Shown here piece after piece: positions 8,353 to 17,638 of a stretch of 64,000 nucleotides of DNA. A program made the translations under genes and the position numbers. Source of the stretch: Oscillospiraceae bacterium (GTDB taxonomy: Bacteria > Bacillota > Clostridia > Oscillospirales > Oscillospiraceae); contig JAHHRS010000002.1 of assembly GCA_020025675.1 (NCBI GenBank), positions 1 through 64,000 on the forward strand, given 5' to 3'. The notes below the pieces were generated by a model, which worked only from the letters and a program-made list of their open reading frames with translations, searched no databases and was not told where the DNA came from. How positions within the stretch are numbered: the first letter of the stretch is position 1; the number at the start of each line of letters is the position of its first letter.

Positions 8353-9288
8353 TTATTTAAAAAAGCTTATTATTCTGTCCATATCCTCTTGGCTGTATCG
8401 CTGGTCACAGGGTAGGGGCAAAACATCTGAGGCAAGTTTATATTCTAAAGAGTCCTTCTCCGCATCACTTAGAACATTGGGCCAGAGAGTGGGGACAAAG
8501 ATTTTATTTTCTATCAGCTTCCTCCTGCACTCAGCACCGTTTTCCAGCATCAGCGGATAGGCAAAAGCACCTTCAACAGGGTGAATATGCAGAAGGTTCA
8601 AGTTTTCCAAATGACTGTGGAGATACATGAAATTTTCGCTCCGCCTCTTTTTTACACTGTCATAATCTATGGCACGGAGCAAATTTTCGGTCAGTGCGGA
8701 CATGCGCTTTACGTTCTGAGAGCTGAAATAGTCGTTATTACAGCTTGCATCATAGTAAAATTCTCCTGCGCTTTTTTCAAACCTGCCAAGAACAAAATTC
8801 ATGCGCTCAAATGAAATATCTCTGGGCAGCTCTCTTTCGGGGGCATCTGTGTAGAGAAACCCACCGTCAGGCACGCCGAAAAATTTCCGGCATGTGTACA
8901 GCGTGTCAACTCCCTTGAGGGGAGGCTTAAAATATGCCTGAGCATTATCCACAATCATGTTTGGGTATTTTTGGTGAAGAGACACAAGCTGAGATTGGCT
9001 GAGCTGACCGTAAAAATCGGTGACATAAAGCCATTCGTCCTCTTTAAGCTTTAAATCCAACGGCATAAAATCAGCACCTATTCGGTAGCAGCTTACTTCG
9101 GCTCCTGCCTTCACACAGCTTTCCCGAACAACATCACAAAGAAAAACAGGCAAGGCAACTTTCTTTATTTGCTTTTGCTCCAAAAGATATTCAACACAGG
9201 CCCGACCGCAGCTAAGGGGAAGAGCGCCGTCGTGCAGCATGGGGCCGGAGAACTTTTCCAGCTCAAAATATCCGCCTATTTCTTTCAT
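8353..9288 (-). CDS. DegT-like PLP-dependent enzyme (second, shorter)
   Basis: About 311 residues, shorter than ordinary DegT enzymes (about 370). Conserved parts are SCGRACVEYLL, the cofactor Asp and Gln in IVDNAQAYF, and a likely Schiff-base Lys in TCRKFFGVPDGGF. The ATG at 9286-9288 is chosen because AGAGG precedes it; the GTG two codons earlier overlaps that site. It starts 14 nt after the ATP-grasp gene, so they are co-translated in one operon. The divergence from its neighbour suggests a different substrate, perhaps an amino-acid-like or carboxylate acceptor. Confidence 0.8.
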   Translation of the reverse strand: MKEIGGYFELEKFSGPMLHDGALPLSCGRACVEYLLEQKQIKKVALPVFLCDVVRESCVKAGAEVSCYRIGADFMPLDLKLKEDEWLYVTDFYGQLSQSQLVSLHQKYPNMIVDNAQAYFKPPLKGVDTLYTCRKFFGVPDGGFLYTDAPERELPRDISFERMNFVLGRFEKSAGEFYYDASCNNDYFSSQNVKRMSALTENLLRAIDYDSVKKRRSENFMYLHSHLENLNLLHIHPVEGAFAYPLMLENGAECRRKLIENKIFVPTLWPNVLSDAEKDSLEYKLASDVLPLPCDQRYSQEDMDRIISFFK

Positions 9289-9302
9289 AAGCACCTCTCA
9301 GC

Positions 9303-10502
9303 TCAGTCCACAAGAACCTTGAGCCAACTATCTAAATCTGCCAGACGCTGGTCTCTTTCCTCACGTGAGGAAAAATTCATAACGAGAGTACCGATGGTCT
9401 TGTTGGCACCGGTAAATTCCTCAACTTCGTCCCCGTCCTTAAACCAAAGATCTTTTTCCACAACATAGGGCAAAAGTTGGGGAGCTATACTGAGCCCTCT
9501 GAATTTTCCGGACTTATAGCTGTGCAGCACTATCTGTGCCCAGTTACCGGTGTATTCAGGCTCGGTAAGCTCGTCCAAAGGCAGACCAACAGCGGCTTTT
9601 ACCGCATTTCTTATAAGATTTTGACCGGTAACGTATTTTAGCATCTCGCAAAGTCTGTTGCCGCCGCCTCTGGGTGAGACCTCCATAATGTAGGCCTTGC
9701 CGTCTGTACCTTCACGGCATTCAACGTTGTATACGGATGTTTTCATATTGAGCAGCTTTAAAAGCCGCTGAAGTTCCGACTTTAGTTCGGCCTTATGCTC
9801 TTCAGATATGGAAGAAGGCCATGTAAATCCCGCCGGGGCATATGGGTTATCGGCGTTTTTGTCAAAATACTGAGAGTTAAAAGAGCAGAAACAAAGATCA
9901 CCGTCTACGCTGAAACAGTCTGAATCGGAGGAAAAACCATGCTGAAGTATAAAGTCTTCAACTATTATTCTGCCATGTATGGAATTCTCTTTTGCGTAAA
10001 GGGCGGCGGCTTTAAAACCCTTAAAGCTTTCAACACGGCTTACGCCTTTGCTTCCTGCTGAGTCCACAGGCTTTACAATGACCGGATACTTAAAGTTTAC
10101 GGCTTCCGAAACAGCTGTATCAATGTCCGCATAGTCCCGAAAATCGGGTACGGTAAAGCCGTTATCCCTTAAAAATGCGCGGAAAAGATTTTTGTTCTGC
10201 AATATTTTTACGGACTCATAAGGACCGCAGCCGGGAAGACCTAATTTTTCTGCTACATATGCGGCGGTAATAACGCCCGGATCACAGGCAAAGGACATAA
10301 TGCCGTCTATTTTAAGCTTTTTTGCAAGCTCAAGAACTTGGTCTTTTTCAATTATGCTCACATTATGATATTCATCGGAATATCTATGAGCGATGTTATC
10401 GGGAAGATAGTCACATGTAATTGTATAAAGCCCCAGAGCCTTTGCCTCATTTATGACCGGCAGCAGATAGCGGGAGCCGCCGAGGAGCAGTATTTTTTTC
10501 AT
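9303..10502 (-). CDS. ATP-grasp carboxylate-amine ligase-like protein
   Basis: 399 residues. The start MKKILLLGGSRYLLP is the N-terminal nucleotide-like fold (PreATP-grasp). The ATP-grasp core has KYPVIVKPVDSAGSKGV (ATP lysine and glycine-rich loop), IVEDFI, and the metal-binding MEVSPRGGGNRLCE. Such enzymes join a carboxylate to an amine or thiol through an acyl-phosphate. Between two PLP enzymes and a flippase, it may attach an amino acid or acyl group to a glycan precursor. Its ATG abuts the flippase stop codon directly (TAA then ATG), which implies tight coupling. Confidence 0.85.
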   Translation of the reverse strand: MKKILLLGGSRYLLPVINEAKALGLYTITCDYLPDNIAHRYSDEYHNVSIIEKDQVLELAKKLKIDGIMSFACDPGVITAAYVAEKLGLPGCGPYESVKILQNKNLFRAFLRDNGFTVPDFRDYADIDTAVSEAVNFKYPVIVKPVDSAGSKGVSRVESFKGFKAAALYAKENSIHGRIIVEDFILQHGFSSDSDCFSVDGDLCFCSFNSQYFDKNADNPYAPAGFTWPSSISEEHKAELKSELQRLLKLLNMKTSVYNVECREGTDGKAYIMEVSPRGGGNRLCEMLKYVTGQNLIRNAVKAAVGLPLDELTEPEYTGNWAQIVLHSYKSGKFRGLSIAPQLLPYVVEKDLWFKDGDEVEEFTGANKTIGTLVMNFSSREERDQRLADLDSWLKVLVD

Positions 10503-11954
10503 TTAAGAGTTTTCCTTTCTGCTGGAAAATAACTTTTTTATGATAGTGAGAATGTAGTTGAAGCTATCAACCTTAAAAAGCATGGAAAGTCCTGCATATA
10601 TCATAACACCCAAAAGAATCTGAATAATAAGGGTGAGAATGTCGTTTAATTCAAGAAGCAGGACCTGACTTACACAAAGCCCCATGAATGCAGAGAGCAA
10701 TATGGATGGAGCCATGTCTTTTAACTGCTGGAGATAATGATAGTCAAGAAGCCTGCGGTTAGGCCATGCGTTAATAAGCTGAGACACAAGTCCTGAAAAA
10801 AGCTGCCCCAGAGCCATTGCAAACACGCCGTAGCGCATGGTTATAAGCAAAACCACAGTCTCAAGACTTTTCTTTATTATCTCAAGCTTCAGAAATACAT
10901 CACTCCGCCCCATAGCCTTTATGGCATTAAGGTTAGCGGTGTGAAGAGGATAAAAGGCGTATACAATGCAGAAAACCTGTAAAAAGGGTACACACGGCAG
11001 CCATTTATCCGTTAAAAGAAGACGCACAACAGGTTCTGCACATGCGGCAAGCCCTGCCATCAGCGGCATCATGATGTAGGAGCTTATTTTAATTGCCCGT
11101 CTTGTCATGTCCCGCACCTGAACTTTGTGATCCTGCTCAGAAGAGAGAACAGGAAGAAGGACACTGTCGATAGAGTAGTTTATGTTTTCAACTATAAGGT
11201 TGGGCATGGAATTGCCGCGCTCAAAAAATGCCAGATCGGAGTTAGAATATTTTACGCCTATAACAAGGGGGTAGATTTTAAGGTAAACAGTATCCAGCAG
11301 GGAAGATGCAAGAAGCTTCCAGCCATAGGATAAAAGCCCTTTAAGACGCCGTAAAGAGAACATCCTTTTGGGCTTCCAGCCCACTGTGAGCCAGAGTATT
11401 AAGGTGTTTACGGTGACGTTTGAAAGCTGCTGAGCCACAAGCGCCCACACACCAAAGCCCATATATGCCATAGATATTCCCAAAAGGGCGGAAAACAGAG
11501 TGCCGCCCAAAGTGGCAAAGAAAAAGCGCTTAAATTGCAGAGTTTTAGAGACGTAGGCCTGCTGCACATTTTTGACACCTGCCACAACTACCGTAAGTCC
11601 AAGAACCCGCATAACAGGGGTAAGGCCCGGTTCATGGTACAGATTTGATATGGTTGGAGCGAGGAAAAACAAAATGAGATACAGCAGCAGACAAAAACTT
11701 ATATTAAAATAAAATACAGATGAAAAATCCAGATCGTCAGGGTCTTTTTTCTGTATAAGGGCATTTGCCATACCGCTGTCCACAAAAACCAGCAGGATTG
11801 AGGTTATGACCGCAACTTTGCTTGTAAGACCGTAGAGCTCAGGCTCCAAAATTCTTGCGAGAACTATGGTGACTATAAAGGATACAAGCTGAGCACCGCA
11901 GCGCTCAAAAAAACGCCAGAAAAGATTGGAAAATACTTTGAGTTTTTTATCCAT
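10503..11954 (-). CDS. Polysaccharide flippase (Wzx/WzxC type)
   Basis: 483 residues with about 12-14 hydrophobic segments, in the polysaccharide biosynthesis family of the MOP flippase superfamily. Characteristic parts are FERCGAQLVSFIVTIVLAR at the start, EPELYGL and the VQQAY region. It should move a lipid-linked oligosaccharide across the cytoplasmic membrane. It lies between the GT2 gene (37 nt gap) and the ATP-grasp gene (0 nt). No Wzy-type polymerase was seen nearby. Confidence 0.9.
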   Translation of the reverse strand: MDKKLKVFSNLFWRFFERCGAQLVSFIVTIVLARILEPELYGLTSKVAVITSILLVFVDSGMANALIQKKDPDDLDFSSVFYFNISFCLLLYLILFFLAPTISNLYHEPGLTPVMRVLGLTVVVAGVKNVQQAYVSKTLQFKRFFFATLGGTLFSALLGISMAYMGFGVWALVAQQLSNVTVNTLILWLTVGWKPKRMFSLRRLKGLLSYGWKLLASSLLDTVYLKIYPLVIGVKYSNSDLAFFERGNSMPNLIVENINYSIDSVLLPVLSSEQDHKVQVRDMTRRAIKISSYIMMPLMAGLAACAEPVVRLLLTDKWLPCVPFLQVFCIVYAFYPLHTANLNAIKAMGRSDVFLKLEIIKKSLETVVLLITMRYGVFAMALGQLFSGLVSQLINAWPNRRLLDYHYLQQLKDMAPSILLSAFMGLCVSQVLLLELNDILTLIIQILLGVMIYAGLSMLFKVDSFNYILTIIKKLFSSRKENS

Positions 11955-11991
11955 TAAACATCTCCGCCAAAATCTTATGGGAAAGAAGTGA

Positions 11992-12972
11992 TTATTCTTC
12001 GTATCCCCGCTTTTCCCTGTATTTAGCGTGAAGTTTTGGGAAAAGTCGTTTTATTGTTATTTTAAGCCTGTATACAAAGCTCTGTTTTTTATATATTTCC
12101 CTGTATGGGGGTTTTACCATCTTATCTACCTTGCCTTCGATAAAAAGAAGCTCGTATTCTCGCTCCAATATCTCGTGGTCAATGGCAGGAACCTGTTCAG
12201 GTTTAACATGAGCCTTCAGCAGAGTGAGCATCTCTTTTTCACCCACTATAAAACGGCGGAGCTTTTTATACTGAGTCGAAAGCTTGGAGCTCCATGAGCC
12301 GGGGTTACTGCACAGCCTGTATACGGACATGTCCTCATCAAGAAAACGTATAGGTCCGTCCAGAAGCAGACGCAGAGCATCCGGATAGTCGCTGAAACCG
12401 TAGGAACAGGAAATAAAATAAAAGTCCTTATGGTCTGAAATTATATCCTTTTTTGCAAGCAGGGAACTGGTGTGGTAAGCATGGCTCATGCCTTTAACTG
12501 CATCCTCCAAAAATATGTCGTGGTCTCCGGTATGAGCAATATAAGGTTTGTCCGGGGAATTGCCGCTGCAATCGTGGATAATTGAATTATGGACACAGGC
12601 GCTGTACTCCGGGTGAGCTTCCAAAAAATCCACCTGTTTTTGTAGCTTCAAGCTGTCTATCCAATAATCGTCACCTTCACAGAAAGCCACATATTTACCT
12701 CTTGCATTGGGATAGAAAAATTCATCATAAACGTCTTTATGAAGGGAATAAAGATTAACTTCCTGATAAAAAGGGCGAATAATGTCCGGATACTTTTCAG
12801 CGTACTCCCTTATTACAGCGGCTGTGTTATCGGTTGATTTATCGTCATTTATAAGAACCTCAAAGCCGAAATCGGTTTTCTGGCTTACAAAGCCCTCCAA
12901 GGCGCTGCGAATATATTCCTCATGGTTGAAGGCGGCACACATGACAGTAACAAGACAGTCTCTATTACTCAT
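11992..12972 (-). CDS. Family 2 glycosyltransferase
   Basis: 326 residues. The GT-A fold is shown by VTVMCAAFNHEEYIRSALEG, the nucleotide Asp pair in LINDDKSTDNT and the DXD-like EGDDYWID. There are no membrane segments. The ATG at 12970-12972 follows GGAGGG, so the frame's upstream Met is rejected. It is the first gene of the cassette and should add a sugar to a lipid-linked or nucleotide-linked acceptor; donor and acceptor are unknown. Confidence 0.9.
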   Translation of the reverse strand: MSNRDCLVTVMCAAFNHEEYIRSALEGFVSQKTDFGFEVLINDDKSTDNTAAVIREYAEKYPDIIRPFYQEVNLYSLHKDVYDEFFYPNARGKYVAFCEGDDYWIDSLKLQKQVDFLEAHPEYSACVHNSIIHDCSGNSPDKPYIAHTGDHDIFLEDAVKGMSHAYHTSSLLAKKDIISDHKDFYFISCSYGFSDYPDALRLLLDGPIRFLDEDMSVYRLCSNPGSWSSKLSTQYKKLRRFIVGEKEMLTLLKAHVKPEQVPAIDHEILEREYELLFIEGKVDKMVKPPYREIYKKQSFVYRLKITIKRLFPKLHAKYREKRGYEE

Positions 12973-13047
12973 ATTTAAGCCCTCCATAAAATTTAGTCAT
13001 AATATTATACTACCAAAGCAATGATAATTCAACAGATATATATAAAA

Positions 13048-13078
13048 AGCCCTCTCAGGCCATTGACCTGAGAGGGCT
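13048..13078 (-). terminator. Terminator of the psuG operon
   Basis: A 12-bp GC-rich stem (AGCCCTCTCAGG with its complement) and a T-run on the minus-strand 3' side, just past the psuG stop. Confidence 0.9.
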
Positions 13079-13086
13079 CGGCTTTA

Positions 13087-14001
13087 TTAGTTTTCTGCCA
13101 GTTCTTTGGCGGTGAGAGCTGCAAGCTTTGCGTTATTTAAAACCAGCTTTATATTGCTCTCAAGGCTGTCTCCGCCGGTGAGTTCCACAACTTTGGCCAG
13201 AAGGAAGGGAGTGGTGTCCTTACCGTGGATTCCCTGCTCTTTGCACTCCTTGAGTGCCTGCTCAATGGCGGCGTCTATAACGTCCTTGTCCATTGAGTAT
13301 TCCTCGGGGATAGGATTTGTTACCAGCATACCGCCTTTATAATCCAGCCCACGCTGAGCACGGAACATGTCAGCCAACTCCTTGGGACTGTCTACACGGT
13401 AGTCAACGGAAAAGCCGCTCTTTCTGGTGTAGAAAGCAGGAAGCTCCTCTGTGCCATAGCCAATAACAGGTACTCCCTTGGTTTCAAGGTATTCAAGAGT
13501 AAGGCCCAAATCCAAAATGGATTTTGCACCGGCACATACAACCATAACCGGTGTCTGAGCCAGCTCTTCAAGGTCTGCGGATATATCCATAGTGGTTTCC
13601 GCACCCCTGTGAACTCCGCCTATGCCGCCGGTGGCAAAAATTTTAATTCCTGCCATGTGGGCTATAATCATAGTGGTTGTAACGGTGGTAGCTCCGTCAA
13701 TCCCTCTTGCAACAACTGCCGGAAGGTCACGGCGGCTAACCTTGGTAACGGCTCTGCCGGATTTACCCAAATGCTCAATCTCATCGCGGGAAAGACCGGC
13801 TTTAAGTCTGCCCCCTATAATGGCAATGGTTGCAGGAACAGCGCCGTTATCACGGATACACTGCTCTACCATCAGTGCGGTCTCAACGTTCTTGGGGTAG
13901 GGCATACCATGGGAAATTATGGTGCTCTCCAAAGCCACAACCGGCTTGCCTTCCCGGAGTGCCAGCTGGACTTCAGGTGAAATGTCAAGATATTTGTTCA
14001 T
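13087..14001 (-). CDS. psuG: Pseudouridine-5'-phosphate glycosidase
   Basis: 304 residues, the usual length. Family signatures are VALESTIISHGMPYP, ATIAIIGGRLKAGL, FATGGIGGVHRGAE and VVCAGAKSILDL. The enzyme splits pseudouridine 5'-phosphate into uracil and ribose 5-phosphate, a step in pseudouridine salvage. It starts 17 nt after deoD and the pair ends at the hairpin at 13048-13078. A PfkB kinase that could be its partner PsuK lies 16 kb away behind the glycogen genes and not beside it. Confidence 0.94.
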   Translation of the reverse strand: MNKYLDISPEVQLALREGKPVVALESTIISHGMPYPKNVETALMVEQCIRDNGAVPATIAIIGGRLKAGLSRDEIEHLGKSGRAVTKVSRRDLPAVVARGIDGATTVTTTMIIAHMAGIKIFATGGIGGVHRGAETTMDISADLEELAQTPVMVVCAGAKSILDLGLTLEYLETKGVPVIGYGTEELPAFYTRKSGFSVDYRVDSPKELADMFRAQRGLDYKGGMLVTNPIPEEYSMDKDVIDAAIEQALKECKEQGIHGKDTTPFLLAKVVELTGGDSLESNIKLVLNNAKLAALTAKELAEN

Positions 14002-14018
14002 ACTGCTTTTACTCCTGT

Positions 14019-14750
14019 TTATTTAATTTCCGCCATTTTTACGGCGGTATCAAGCGCTATTTCTATCATCTGAGAGAAGGACATCTGCCTGTCCTCAGGT
14101 GAAAGAGCCTCGGACCGGTATATATGGTCGGAAATGGTGCAGAGGCATAGAGCACGTTTGCCTGCGTAAGCAGCATTTGCATAAAGACCGGCGGCCTCCA
14201 TCTCCACTGCCATAACACCCATGCGTTTCCACTGAGCGTTTTTATCCCAACCGTCAGATGCGTAGAAGTTATCACTGGAGAGAATGTTTCCCACCTTAAC
14301 ATCGATGCCCTTTTCCGTAGCTGCTTCAACGGCTTTTGTTAAAAGGGTAAAGTCAGCAATGGGGGCAAAAATACCGCCGGTGTTAAACTGCTCCAGATAG
14401 TTTGAATTGGTGCAGGCGGCCTGGCCGGCAACTATATCCATAAGATTCAGATCGTCTCTCAAAGCTCCGGCTGAGCCAATTCTTATAATGTTGTCAACGT
14501 CATAGAAATTATAAAGTTCCCAGCTGTAAATTCCTATTGCGGGAATACCCATACCGGAGGCCATGACAGTTACGGGAACGCCTTTCCACATACCGGTGTG
14601 ACCCTGAACGCCGCGAACATTATTCACCAGAACCGGAGCTTCCAAAAAGTTCTCGGCTATAAATTTGGCTCTGAGCGGGTCACCGGGCATAAGAACTGTT
14701 TTGGCAATATCCTCTTTTTTTGCGTTAATGTGTGGTGTAGGAATAGACAT
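14019..14750 (-). CDS. deoD: Purine-nucleoside phosphorylase (hexameric, DeoD type)
   Basis: 243 residues. Motifs include the start PTPHINAKK, MPGDPLRAK, ASGMGIPAIGIYSWELY, RIGSAGAL and VAVEMEAAGLY, with the catalytic Asp in TISDHIY. It phosphorolyses purine nucleosides to base and ribose 1-phosphate. AGGAGG precedes the ATG. It is the first gene of a two-gene salvage operon with psuG and is divergent from udk-tdk. Confidence 0.95.
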   Translation of the reverse strand: MSIPTPHINAKKEDIAKTVLMPGDPLRAKFIAENFLEAPVLVNNVRGVQGHTGMWKGVPVTVMASGMGIPAIGIYSWELYNFYDVDNIIRIGSAGALRDDLNLMDIVAGQAACTNSNYLEQFNTGGIFAPIADFTLLTKAVEAATEKGIDVKVGNILSSDNFYASDGWDKNAQWKRMGVMAVEMEAAGLYANAAYAGKRALCLCTISDHIYRSEALSPEDRQMSFSQMIEIALDTAVKMAEIK

Positions 14751-14829
14751 GTTAATTTCCTCCTGTTTAAATAACCTGATAAAGATATTTCAATTATCAA
14801 TTATATTGTACAAAAACCCAAAAGTCAAA

Positions 14830-14858
14830 TTGAAACGGAGAGAAATATATGATATTAT
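14830..14858 (+). promoter_or_regulatory. Promoter of udk-tdk
   Basis: TTGAAA and TATTAT are separated by exactly 17 nt, 44 nt before the udk start codon. The match is good for a housekeeping sigma-A promoter. Confidence 0.6.
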
Positions 14859-14901
14859 TAATATAGTTTTAAATTAGAAAATTTTTCGGGGGAATTTTTA
14901 T

Positions 14902-15531
14902 ATGAGCGATGTAATCGTTATAGGCATTGCAGGAGGAACCGGCAGCGGAAAAACTACCATAACCAAAAAGATAATTGAAAATTTCAGGGATGACGTTTCT
15001 GTTATACACCATGATAATTTTTATAAAGCACACCACGGCATGAGTTTTGAAGAGCGCTCAAAGCTAAACTACGACCACCCGGACTCTTTTGACACCGAAC
15101 TTCTTATAGACGCTGTCCGTGAACTTAAGAAGGGAAACAGTGTCTTATGCCCTATATATGATTACACCATTCATGACCGTACGGATAAGACCGTAAAGGT
15201 AAATCCGGCAAAAGTTATAATTGTTGAGGGAATTTTGATTTTCCAGTCCATAGAGCTGTGCAATGAAATGGACATCAAGATATATGTGGATACAGATGCA
15301 GATGTGCGTATACTCCGCCGTATTGTCCGTGACGTGCAGGAGAGGGGCAGAAATCTTGACAGCGTTGTGGAGCAGTATCTTACCACTGTTAAACCTATGC
15401 ACGAGCAGTTTGTGGAGCCCAGCAAACGAAGAGCCGATATAATTATTCCTGAGGGCGGTCACAATCAGGTGGCACTTGATATGGTTATGGAGCGGGTAAG
15501 AGCTCATCTTAAAAAGGAGAAAGAAGACTGA
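14902..15531 (+). CDS. udk: Uridine/cytidine kinase
   Basis: 209 residues. The Walker A loop is AGGTGSGKTT at the N-terminus, then HHDNFYK, NYDHPDSFDTELL and RRIVRDVQERGR (lid). It phosphorylates uridine and cytidine in pyrimidine salvage. The start follows a GGGGGAA-type ribosome site. Its stop overlaps the tdk start (TGATG), so the two are translationally coupled. Confidence 0.95.
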   Translation: MSDVIVIGIAGGTGSGKTTITKKIIENFRDDVSVIHHDNFYKAHHGMSFEERSKLNYDHPDSFDTELLIDAVRELKKGNSVLCPIYDYTIHDRTDKTVKVNPAKVIIVEGILIFQSIELCNEMDIKIYVDTDADVRILRRIVRDVQERGRNLDSVVEQYLTTVKPMHEQFVEPSKRRADIIIPEGGHNQVALDMVMERVRAHLKKEKED

Positions 15532-16130
15532 TGGCAAAGCTTTATTTTAAATACGGAGCTATGGGCTCTTCAAAGTCGGCTCAGGCGCTCATTACCAAAT
15601 TCAACTATGAAGAGCTGGGTATGTCTGTCTGGCTTATAAAGCCCAGCATAGACACCAGAGACGGGGCAGATATTATAAAAAGCCGTATCGGACTTGAGTG
15701 TAAAGCTCAGGTAATAACGCCCGAGGATAATATTAAGGAAAAGTACAATGCTGCCGGTAAACATGATGTGATAATAGCTGACGAGGCACAGTTTTTTACA
15801 CCACAGCAGATAGACCAGCTCAGGGATGTTGTGGATGAGGATGATTTGCCGGTTTTATGTTTTGGACTTAGAACCGATTTTCTTACTCACTTCTTCCCCG
15901 GTGCTCAGCGTCTTATGGAACTTGCAGACTCTATTACAGAAATTAAGACTGTATGCGCCTGCGGCAGAAAGGCAACCGTCAATGCAAGAATTGACGAAAA
16001 CGGCAGAGTTATTACCCGCGGAAATCAGGTCCTTTTGGGGGGAAACGACAGCTATGTGGCTATGTGCCATAAGTGCTGGATGGACAAGATAAGTGCTCAG
16101 CAAGAGCAGGAAAAGGGTGAAATGATTTGA
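15531..16130 (+). CDS. tdk: Thymidine kinase (type II)
   Basis: 199 residues. The P-loop GAMGSSKSA, the Walker B-like ADEAQFF and two zinc cysteine pairs (CACG and CHKC) define the tetrameric TK1-like family. It phosphorylates thymidine. The A of its ATG is the last base of the udk stop codon. Its own 3' end overlaps the start of the next small gene by four bases, so three genes form one operon. Confidence 0.95.
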   Translation: MAKLYFKYGAMGSSKSAQALITKFNYEELGMSVWLIKPSIDTRDGADIIKSRIGLECKAQVITPEDNIKEKYNAAGKHDVIIADEAQFFTPQQIDQLRDVVDEDDLPVLCFGLRTDFLTHFFPGAQRLMELADSITEIKTVCACGRKATVNARIDENGRVITRGNQVLLGGNDSYVAMCHKCWMDKISAQQEQEKGEMI

Positions 16131-16654
16131 AATCCAAAAGAGGGGTAAAGGTATTAATATTTATACTTCTGCTTATGTTTTTAGTTTTTACCTTCTTTAT
16201 ACGTTTTGATACTCCGGAAAACAGAGCACTTGAAGGCATTGAGCAGGCGGCCCTTGGAGCGGGAGAAATCAAGTTTTTAAGCTACTCGGAAAACTCTCAG
16301 TCTGAGACAGTGGGAGTATATGAGGATGATGTGTACAGATACACAGTCCTTGCTGAAAACGGCCAACTGATAGGCTTATACATAAACAGCGACAGCATGT
16401 CAAGGCTTGACAGTGCCCTTGTGGAAAACGACGGGGCGAGAATAAGCGACGAAGAGGCCGAAAAAACCGCAAAGAGCATTGTACAAAAAATTCATCCTGA
16501 GTGGGACATCTCAAAACTCAGCTTTACAGGGTCAAAAACCGACAGCCACCTGGACGAATTTCGTTTCGATGTGGAAGGCGGAGATAAGCCTCTAAGTATA
16601 AATCTTGCCTTTAACGGAGATCTCAGCGGAATAAATAAAGATTTGTGTGCATAA
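16127..16654 (+). CDS. Membrane-anchored protein of unknown function (weakly PepSY-like)
   Basis: 175 residues. An N-terminal membrane anchor (VLIFILLLMFLVFTFFI) is followed by an extracellular domain rich in Asp, Glu and Ser. The segment ISDEEAEKTAKSIVQKIHPEW followed by a beta-rich tail recalls PepSY-type folds, but I do not recognise the family. The start is TTG and overlaps the tdk stop (TTGA), with an AAAAGGGTG site upstream. It ends at a strong terminator. A link to nucleoside salvage is not evident. Confidence 0.7.
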   Translation: MKSKRGVKVLIFILLLMFLVFTFFIRFDTPENRALEGIEQAALGAGEIKFLSYSENSQSETVGVYEDDVYRYTVLAENGQLIGLYINSDSMSRLDSALVENDGARISDEEAEKTAKSIVQKIHPEWDISKLSFTGSKTDSHLDEFRFDVEGGDKPLSINLAFNGDLSGINKDLCA

Positions 16655-16682
16655 AAAAGACGGGAAAATTCCCGTCTTTTTT
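16653..16682. terminator. Bidirectional terminator
   Basis: A 14-bp stem (A-run, GACGGGAA, TTCCCGTC, T-run) between the convergent salvage operon and DUF4349 gene; it overlaps the stop codon region of both. Confidence 0.9.
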
Positions 16683-17638
16683 TATTTGGTATCCGAGTTT
16701 TTGCCTTTTGCTTCTTTTTTCAGTCTGCGCTTAATACGCAGCTTTTTAAACAGCGGCACAAAGATAATTAGCAATACAGCAACTATAACAAGGGCGGGCA
16801 CAGCGCCCACAAACCACAGAAGCAGGTCTTTAAAGAAACGGCCTACTCCATGTAAACCATGTTTGAGAGAGCGCAAAAGCTGCTGACCGTAGCTGAGCTG
16901 ATTCCCGGCGGGCTCGTCACTGTACTCTCTGACTTCCTGAAGGTTAAGGTAAATGGTGCTGTAATTTATTTGTCTGTCCCAGTTATTAAGGCTTGACTGT
17001 AAGCTCTCTATCTCATAGCGCACATTTGCAAGCTCACCCTCGATTGCAATAATATCCTCAACGCTCTTTGCCAATTCAAGCATTTCAAGCAGTCTTGCTT
17101 CCTGTGCTGTATAGGCTTTGAGCCTTGCCTCTGTGTCGTAATACTGAGCTGAGACATTTTCTGTGTAGGTGTGGCTGTACGGCACGTTTCCGATGGAAGA
17201 GAGGTCGCCGCTCATTTGGGAAAAATCATTACTGGGCACTCTTATGGTAAAATCCGCGCTGCGGCTGTAATAACTGCCGGAGCTTTTGGTATAGTAGTTT
17301 GCGTCGCTTACGGAGCTTTGCTCAATGTAGCCGTTATACTTTGCCACAAGCTCTTTGAGCTGTTCCATGCTCTTTTCAAATTCCGTTGTCTCTACGGTGA
17401 TTTCCGCAGAGTAGATTATTTTTTCGGGATCGACTTCGGGCAGCTCATTTTCTGCGCCGGCGGCGGCATCTCCTGCAAGGTCAAAGCCCATTTCCTCTGC
17501 GGTGGCCTCCGGCGCTCCCATAGGGGCGCGGTTTGCAGCGCCGGTGGCTTCGGCTGCGGTGTCAGATGATTTGCTGCCGCAGGCACATAGGGAAAGAACC
17601 ATAAGCAGAGTCAGAAAAATACTAAGAAATCTTTTCAT
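16682..17638 (-). CDS. DUF4349 lipoprotein
   Basis: 318 residues. A signal peptide with lipobox (LSLCACG) gives an N-terminal lipoprotein. The DUF4349 domain runs from about residue 70 with YSAEITVETTEFEKSMEQL, FTIRVPSNDF and a coiled stretch ending INYSTIYLNLQE. A C-terminal membrane helix (PALVIVAVLLIIFVPLF) and a basic tail follow. The function of the family is not known; both ends are membrane-tethered. The ATG follows AAGGAGG. Confidence 0.9.
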   Translation of the reverse strand: MKRFLSIFLTLLMVLSLCACGSKSSDTAAEATGAANRAPMGAPEATAEEMGFDLAGDAAAGAENELPEVDPEKIIYSAEITVETTEFEKSMEQLKELVAKYNGYIEQSSVSDANYYTKSSGSYYSRSADFTIRVPSNDFSQMSGDLSSIGNVPYSHTYTENVSAQYYDTEARLKAYTAQEARLLEMLELAKSVEDIIAIEGELANVRYEIESLQSSLNNWDRQINYSTIYLNLQEVREYSDEPAGNQLSYGQQLLRSLKHGLHGVGRFFKDLLLWFVGAVPALVIVAVLLIIFVPLFKKLRIKRRLKKEAKGKNSDTK

